Notes under the pieces: model-generated
What the model was told of the DNA's origin: nothing
Database searches by the model: none
The model's input: only the letters and a program-made list of their open reading frames with translations
Shown here: one piece after another, positions 6,976-10,201 of the stretch
How positions within the stretch are numbered: the stretch's first letter is position 1
How the letters are laid out: every line of letters starts with the position of its first letter
NCBI GenBank assembly: GCA_031547885.1
Contig: JAVBRO010000011.1
Location: forward strand, 1 to 10,201
Length of the DNA stretch: 10,201 bases
Direction of reading: 5' to 3'
From: UBA940 sp031547885
GTDB taxonomy: Bacteria > Bacteroidota > Bacteroidia > Bacteroidales > Rikenellaceae
Translations under genes and position numbers: made by a program

Positions 6976-7521
6976 ATGGCGAATATGCGCAAACTGCGGA
7001 ACGAAGAACTGGGCAGGCCCTCGGCGGAAGAAGCCGTCAGGCTTCCTAAAATCCCCGTGGCGGTGGTTTTGGACAACGTGCGGAGCATGAACAACGTGGG
7101 GTCGTTCTTCCGCACCTGCGATGCGTTCGGGGTGGCGGAACTGATGCTCTGCGGGATAACCGGCACGCCCCCGAACCGCGAGATACATAAAACAGCCCTC
7201 GGCGCCGAAGATACCGTCGCCTGGAAATATTTCCGCGATGCGGAAGAGGCCGTTGCTGAACTTCACGAGGCCGGATACACGCTCCTCGCCGTCGAACAGG
7301 TCGAGGGTGCGCGCCTTCTGGATACCTTCGTCCCGGAGCCCGGCATGAAATACGCGCTCGTTTTCGGCAACGAGGTCGACGGCGTGCAGCAGCGGGTGGC
7401 CGACCGCTGCGACGACGCCCTGGAGATACCGCAGGTCGGGACCAAACATTCTCTGAACGTCTCCGTCAGCGGCGGCGTCGTACTGTGGGCGTTTTTTTGC
7501 GCCTTCCGGAAAGTATTATAA
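6976..7521 (+). CDS. SpoU (TrmH-like) RNA 2'-O-methyltransferase
   Basis: A 181-residue single-domain SpoU/SPOUT methyltransferase, which uses S-adenosylmethionine to methylate a ribose 2'-OH in tRNA or rRNA. All three family motifs are visible: motif 1 in LDNVRSMNNVGSFFRTCDAF (32-51; N40 and R46), motif 2 ALVFGNEVDGV (127-137; E133) and motif 3 LEIPQVGTKHSLNVSVSGG (149-167; S159 and N161). The knotted C-terminal fold is complete. There is no N-terminal L30e-like substrate domain of the RlmB/TsnR type, so it is closer to short TrmH/TrmL-like enzymes; which RNA it modifies cannot be read from sequence. The ATG at 6976 fits the -7 box at 6946; an in-frame ATG at 6985 is the alternative. It stands alone, followed by a dyad (7526-7545) and the panB promoter. 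Confidence 0.9.
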   Translation: MANMRKLRNEELGRPSAEEAVRLPKIPVAVVLDNVRSMNNVGSFFRTCDAFGVAELMLCGITGTPPNREIHKTALGAEDTVAWKYFRDAEEAVAELHEAGYTLLAVEQVEGARLLDTFVPEPGMKYALVFGNEVDGVQQRVADRCDDALEIPQVGTKHSLNVSVSGGVVLWAFFCAFRKVL

Positions 7522-7525
7522 CTTT

Positions 7526-7545
7526 ACAGAAGACTCGTCTTCTGT
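7526..7545. other. Perfect 9-bp dyad downstream of the methyltransferase
   Basis: ACAGAAGAC (7526-7534) and GTCTTCTGT (7537-7545) are perfect complements separated by 2 nt, beginning 5 nt after the stop codon. No T-tract follows on the plus strand, so it is at best a weak terminator. As DNA it could equally be an operator upstream of panB. Confidence 0.5.
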
Positions 7546-7563
7546 GAATATAGGCTCCGCCTC

Positions 7564-7611
7564 GGATAATCACAAGAAACTTGCATTATCCCTCGGCTTG
7601 CACTATATTTA
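7564..7611 (+). promoter_or_regulatory. panB promoter with flanking GGATAAT/ATTATCC dyad
   Basis: TTG (7581-7583), a 20-bp spacer and TATATTTA (7604-7611) match the Bacteroidota promoter with one base off in TAnnTTTG. Transcription should start near 7618, leaving a leader of about 15 nt before ATG 7634. The -33 element sits inside an inverted repeat, GGATAAT (7564-7570) with ATTATCC (7585-7591), also framed by repeated CTCGG (7561 and 7592 onward). This suggests a regulator site or a dispersed promoter cassette. Confidence 0.6.
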
Positions 7612-7633
7612 CGCACTCTAAACCTTATTGCAT

Positions 7634-8449
7634 ATGTCTACAGAAGGTAAACTGAGGCCTGTCACCACGCACCGGCTGATGGAAATGAAGCAGCGCGGCG
7701 AAAAGATCGCAATGCTGACGGCCTACGATTACTCCACCGCCCGTATCATGGACGATTCGGGAATCGATATAATCCTTGTGGGCGACTCGGCGGCCAACGT
7801 TATGGCCGGTTTCGACTCGACCCTGCCGATCACACTCGACAACATGATTTACCATGCGAAATCGGTGGTAAGGGCCGTGAAGCGCGCATTGGTCGTCGTG
7901 GACCTGCCGTTCGGGACCTACCAGGGGAACTCCAAGGAAGCCCTCGCGTCGGCAATCCGCATAATGAAAGAGACCGAAGCAAGCGCCGTCAAGCTCGAGG
8001 GCGGCCTGGAGATAATAGAGTCCGTCCAGCGCATACTCTCGGCCGGGATACCCATAATGGGGCATCTGGGCCTCACGCCGCAGTCGATCCATAAATACGG
8101 CACCTACACCGTCCGTGCGAAAGAGGAAGAGGAGGCCGCAAAGCTGCTGGACGACGCGCAACTGCTCGAAAGGGCGGGATGTTTCGGCATCGTGCTTGAA
8201 AAAATCCCCGCCACTCTCGGCGACAAAGTCTCGAAAGCACTCCGCATTCCGACTATAAGCATCGGCGCGGGCAGGGGGTGCGACGGGCAGGTACTCGTGG
8301 TTCATGACATGCTGGGCATCACCAACGAATTCTCGCCGCGTTTCCTGCGCCGCTATGCCGACCTGCATGCGGTCATGACGGGCGCTTTTACGCACTATAT
8401 CGATGACGTGAAGGGCGGCAAATTTCCCGATGAAACGGAGCAGTATTAG
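7634..8449 (+). CDS. panB: 3-methyl-2-oxobutanoate hydroxymethyltransferase (PanB)
   Basis: A 271-residue cytoplasmic enzyme that transfers a hydroxymethyl group from methylene-tetrahydrofolate to 2-oxoisovalerate, giving ketopantoate, the first committed step to pantothenate and CoA. The PanB (beta/alpha)8 signatures are present: MLTAYDYSTA (27-36), VGDSAANVMAGFDSTLPIT (49-67), DLPFGTYQ (90-97), VKLEGG (119-124), GHLGLTPQS (143-151), VLEKIP with the expected catalytic Glu189 (187-192) and ISIGAGRGCDGQVLV. Asp51, Asp90 and Glu122 correspond to the Mg-binding residues of the family. The length is normal. The start is ATG 7634; a TTG at 7628 is in frame but would leave almost no leader downstream of the promoter. 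No panC, panD or panE lies in the window. A strong terminator follows 16 nt after the stop, making it monocistronic. Confidence 0.96.
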   Translation: MSTEGKLRPVTTHRLMEMKQRGEKIAMLTAYDYSTARIMDDSGIDIILVGDSAANVMAGFDSTLPITLDNMIYHAKSVVRAVKRALVVVDLPFGTYQGNSKEALASAIRIMKETEASAVKLEGGLEIIESVQRILSAGIPIMGHLGLTPQSIHKYGTYTVRAKEEEEAAKLLDDAQLLERAGCFGIVLEKIPATLGDKVSKALRIPTISIGAGRGCDGQVLVVHDMLGITNEFSPRFLRRYADLHAVMTGAFTHYIDDVKGGKFPDETEQY

Positions 8450-8464
8450 CTGATGATATCATAG

Positions 8465-8496
8465 AAAGCACCCTGAAACCTACAGGGTGCTTTTTT
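8465..8496 (+). terminator. Rho-independent terminator of panB
   Basis: A perfect 11-bp stem (8465-8475 with 8483-8493) and 7-nt loop end in a run of T (8491-8496), 16 nt after the panB stop codon. This is a textbook intrinsic terminator. Confidence 0.9.
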
Positions 8497-8577
8497 ATAT
8501 GGCCCTAAGCGATGGCACAATATGTGTGCAATCCTGTGCGGACAAACTGACAAACGACAACTTTAAAATAACCGATC

Positions 8578-9519
8578 ATGAAAAAAATCATTACACTTTC
8601 GCTGCTCTTTGCGATGCTGGCCGGTACTTTCGCGGCTTCGGCGCAGACGGGCACGATGAAAAACAAAGAATTTACCATCAACGCGGTCGATAAGGACGAC
8701 TCGAAAGCGGCCGAAGAATCGCCCTGGAGCAAGGGCGGTGTCGTTGGCGCTACCCTCTCCCAGGTGAGCCTCATGAACTGGGCGGCCGGGGGCGACGGAT
8801 CGGTGGCCTTCGACCTGATGTTCAATTACAGCCTCAATTACAAAAAGAAGAAAAACCTGTGGCAAAACCGCCTGGAACTTGCCTACGGGATGAACTATTC
8901 GCAGTCGAAAGGGGCACAGAAGACCAACGACAAGATATACCTCGCCTCGATGTACGGCTACGAACTGGGTAAGAACTGGTACCTGTCGGCGTTGATGAAT
9001 TTCAGCACCCAGTTTGCAAACGGCTACGACTATAGCACCGACCCGAAGACCTTCATGTCGCAGTTTATGGCCCCGGCTTATCTCAGTATAGGTCTCGGCG
9101 CAACGTGGAAACCGAAAACGTGGATCACCGCGACCATCTCGCCCGCAATGTGGAGAGGGACTTTCGTGCTTAATGACGAATTGTCGCAAAAAGGGATGTT
9201 CGGCGTCGATCCGGGGAAAAGTCTGCTGAACCAGTTCGGCGCGGACCTGCTTGTCGAACTCAACTACGACATCTCGAAGAGCGTAAATATCTACAGCCGC
9301 CTCGACCTCTATTCCAACTACCTGAAAAACCCGCAGAATATCGTCATGAAGTGGGATATCGTCCTGACGGCGAAGGTGTACAAGTGGCTGTCGGCCAACC
9401 TCACGCTCAACATGATCTACGACGACAATGTGAAGTCGGTGAACAAGGACGGTTCGCTGGGCGGCCCGAAGTTCCAGCTTAAAGAGGTTCTGGGCATCGG
9501 CCTGCAGGCGTCGTTCTAA
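8578..9519 (+). CDS. DUF3078 outer-membrane beta-barrel protein
   Basis: A 313-residue protein with a Sec signal peptide (KKIITLSLLFAMLAGTFAAS, probable cleavage after ASAQ near residue 23), a polar linker (24-50) and a barrel of amphipathic strands ending in Phe313. The stretch SQVSLMNWAAGGDGSVAFDL (61-80) followed by NYSLNYKKKKNLWQNRLEL (83-101) is typical of DUF3078, a Bacteroidota family of unknown function. VNIYSRLDLYSNY (236-248) followed by MKWDIVLTAKVYKWLSANLT (257-276) is the conserved C-terminal strand block. It lies alone between the panB terminator and a hairpin at 9599. No clear -7 box was found in the 80 bp upstream; TATGTGTG at 8521-8528 is one base off but lacks a -33. The envelope location is inferred from the signal, strand pattern and terminal Phe; the ligand or partner is unknown. 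Confidence 0.88.
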   Translation: MKKIITLSLLFAMLAGTFAASAQTGTMKNKEFTINAVDKDDSKAAEESPWSKGGVVGATLSQVSLMNWAAGGDGSVAFDLMFNYSLNYKKKKNLWQNRLELAYGMNYSQSKGAQKTNDKIYLASMYGYELGKNWYLSALMNFSTQFANGYDYSTDPKTFMSQFMAPAYLSIGLGATWKPKTWITATISPAMWRGTFVLNDELSQKGMFGVDPGKSLLNQFGADLLVELNYDISKSVNIYSRLDLYSNYLKNPQNIVMKWDIVLTAKVYKWLSANLTLNMIYDDNVKSVNKDGSLGGPKFQLKEVLGIGLQASF

Positions 9520-9547
9520 GCGGCAACGGCCGCTCCGGTGGGAGCGG
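9520..9547. other. Overlapping hairpins just after the DUF3078 stop codon
   Basis: GCGGC (9520-9524) can pair with GCCGC (9529-9533), while CCGCTCC (9530-9536) can pair with GGAGCGG (9541-9547) around a GGTG loop. The two stems share bases and are mutually exclusive. No T-tract follows, so this is more likely a 3'-end stabilising structure than a terminator. Confidence 0.4.
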
Positions 9548-9598
9548 AATACAGTAGTAGGCACCTTACGTTTTGGCACAGCGCTACCGTTATTGAAG

Positions 9599-9632
9599 AC
9601 GGCCGGAAGCGATATCCGGCCGTTTGATTTTT
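9599..9632 (+). terminator. Terminator downstream of DUF3078 gene
   Basis: A 9-bp perfect GC-rich stem (ACGGCCGGA 9599-9607 with TCCGGCCGT 9615-9623) and 7-nt loop are followed by TTTGATTTTT. It lies about 80 nt past the stop codon and just before the tRNA promoter. Confidence 0.7.
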
Positions 9633-9642
9633 ACGGATGGAT

Positions 9643-9673
9643 GTGTGCCGGAAAGATTTTTTATATATCTTTG
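9643..9673 (+). promoter_or_regulatory. Promoter of tRNA-Gly
   Basis: TATCTTTG (9666-9673) is an exact TAnnTTTG match ending 11 nt before the mature tRNA. A weak -33 (GTG, 9643-9645) lies at 20 bp. The tRNA therefore appears to be transcribed alone with a very short 5' leader. Confidence 0.65.
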
Positions 9674-9684
9674 TGGAACTTTTC

Positions 9685-9757
9685 GCGGAAGTAGCTCAGT
9701 CGGTAGAGCATCAGCTTCCCAAGCTGAGGGTCGCGGGTTCGAATCCCGTTTTCCGCT
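9685..9757 (+). tRNA. tRNA-Gly (anticodon CCC)
   Basis: A complete cloverleaf of 73 nt. The acceptor GCGGAAG (9685-9691) pairs with TTTCCGC (9750-9756), with a terminal G-U. The D-arm is GCTC/GAGC (9694-9709). The anticodon stem TCAGC/GCTGA holds the loop TTCCCAA, with anticodon CCC at 9718-9720 reading GGG. The T-arm GCGGG/CCCGT encloses TTCGAAT. The discriminator is T (9757) and CCA is not encoded (CCG follows), as is usual in Bacteroidota. Promoter and terminator flank it closely. Confidence 0.95.
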
Positions 9758-9769
9758 CCGCTGAAAATG

Positions 9770-9806
9770 AAAGAGTTACGACAATTGTCGTAACTCTTTT
9801 TTATTT
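9770..9806 (+). terminator. Terminator of tRNA-Gly
   Basis: A 30-nt perfect palindrome (9770-9799, centred on 9784/9785) is followed by further T residues (TTTATTTTTTTT through 9811). It begins 12 nt after the tRNA and is a strong intrinsic terminator. Confidence 0.85.
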
Positions 9807-9920
9807 TTTTTGCACACAAATATTTGTATTGGTTTCTATCGAAATACTGCCGACTAGATGGGCGGAGAATGCTTGCCACACCCACCCTTGCCCTTTGGTA
9901 GCGGACTCGCCTTACATTTT

Positions 9921-9983
9921 CATAAGCTATACAAGAATTACGAAGAAACCGGCGCAGCTGGCCACGGCCTTGCGTAGCTTATG
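9921..9983. repeat. 9-bp inverted repeat in gene-free tRNA-downstream region
   Basis: CATAAGCTA (9921-9929) and TAGCTTATG (9975-9983) are perfect inverted copies 45 bp apart, in about 240 bp (9800-10041) where I see no credible gene. A 12-bp palindrome ACAAATATTTGT also lies at 9816-9827. The region could hold a structured RNA, an old integration scar beside the tRNA, or the 3' untranslated region of the transporter gene; nothing recognisable settles which. Confidence 0.4.
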
Positions 9984-10041
9984 GAAATACAAAATCTTTT
10001 CAGACAACAGGTAATGCGGATGCCCAACGTTCTTTCTTCAG

Positions 10042-10201
10042 TTAAGTTGTTTGACCGTTTATTCTCCTTTCGGCCTTCGGAGCTATGAGTGTACCGTAGA
10101 CGGCTATGACGGAAAAAGCTATTGCAGGCACGATATAAGCCACCATAATGCTTCCCGAAGAGTCGGAGACTATTCCCTGTATCTGGGTGAGCACGGCGGC
10201 T
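10042..10201 (-). CDS. FucP-like sugar:H+ symporter (MFS), C-terminal fragment
   Basis: Only the last 52 codons are present, read from the window edge to TAA at 10042-10044. The peptide contains TQIQGIVSDSSGSIMVAYIV and then PAIAFSVIAVYG, one amphipathic loop and a final transmembrane helix ending in a basic tail (APKAERRINGQTT). This matches the C-terminal end of the FucP/GlcP family of major-facilitator sugar symporters, where 'GxxSDxxG' followed by 'xxIPAxxFxxIxxxG' is typical, and it resembles E. coli L-fucose permease. The protein would sit in the inner membrane and import a hexose with protons. The substrate cannot be assigned from this fragment. The start and promoter lie outside the window. 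Confidence 0.75.
   Translation of the reverse strand, partial: AAVLTQIQGIVSDSSGSIMVAYIVPAIAFSVIAVYGTLIAPKAERRINGQTT

Noticed and set aside
8521..8528. TATGTGTG as a -7 box for the DUF3078 gene
   Set aside because: One mismatch in the core and no TTG at the right spacing; left as an unresolved promoter.
8563..9579. 338-codon minus-strand open frame opposite the DUF3078 gene
   Set aside because: The plus strand encodes a signal peptide, DUF3078 motifs and a terminal Phe; the minus frame is a shadow.
9661..9885. Minus-strand reading frame with ENGIRTRDPQLGKLMLYRLS
   Set aside because: It is the antisense translation of tRNA-Gly, a well-known annotation artefact.
9637..10014. Plus-strand reading frame with AQSVEHQLPKLRVAGSNPV
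   Set aside because: It is the sense translation through the tRNA and its terminator; not a protein gene.
1..10201. CRISPR array, insertion sequence, toxin-antitoxin or defence system
   Set aside because: No regularly spaced repeats, transposase, integrase or recognisable defence protein is visible on either strand.

Overview
The window looks like chromosomal DNA from a Bacteroidales bacterium. Three things point there: TAnnTTTG-type -7 promoter boxes, three with a TTG-like -33 element; families largely confined to Bacteroidota (DUF3857 transglutaminase-like pairs, DUF3078); and Sec-exported beta-barrel proteins ending in phenylalanine. The composition looks moderately GC-rich, which would suit a Rikenellaceae/Alistipes-like or similar lineage, but the family cannot be fixed from this sequence.

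Layout: (1) 1-1025 holds a minus-strand gene for a cytoplasmic CBM9-like protein, then a spacer carrying an inverted-repeat intergenic element of the widespread 'CATCCTGAGCG.AGTCGAAGGATC' type. (2) 1026-2123 is a minus-strand APH-fold sugar kinase resembling N-acetylhexosamine 1-kinase (NahK). Its promoter region is shared with (3) a divergent two-gene operon (2342-6206) encoding exported DUF3857 proteins. The first of these has lost the transglutaminase Cys and His; the second keeps them. (4) A minus-strand outer-membrane barrel gene (6242-6877) converges on that operon across a shared terminator hairpin. (5) Plus-strand single genes follow: a SpoU-type RNA methyltransferase, panB (pantothenate/CoA synthesis) and a DUF3078 outer-membrane protein, the last two followed by hairpins. 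(6) tRNA-Gly(CCC) has its own promoter and terminator. After it comes about 240 bp without a gene. (7) The window ends in the 3' end of a minus-strand FucP-like sugar/proton symporter.

Most genes look like independent housekeeping or envelope units. The only convincing operon is the DUF3857 pair, whose reading frames are 1 nt apart. A loose glycan-salvage theme (CBM9-like protein, NahK-like kinase, FucP-like transporter) is suggestive but the genes are not in one operon. I see no CRISPR array, insertion sequence, phage or defence system. The most interesting items are the pseudoenzyme/enzyme transglutaminase pair, the inverted-repeat element, and several unexplained dyads in promoter and leader regions.
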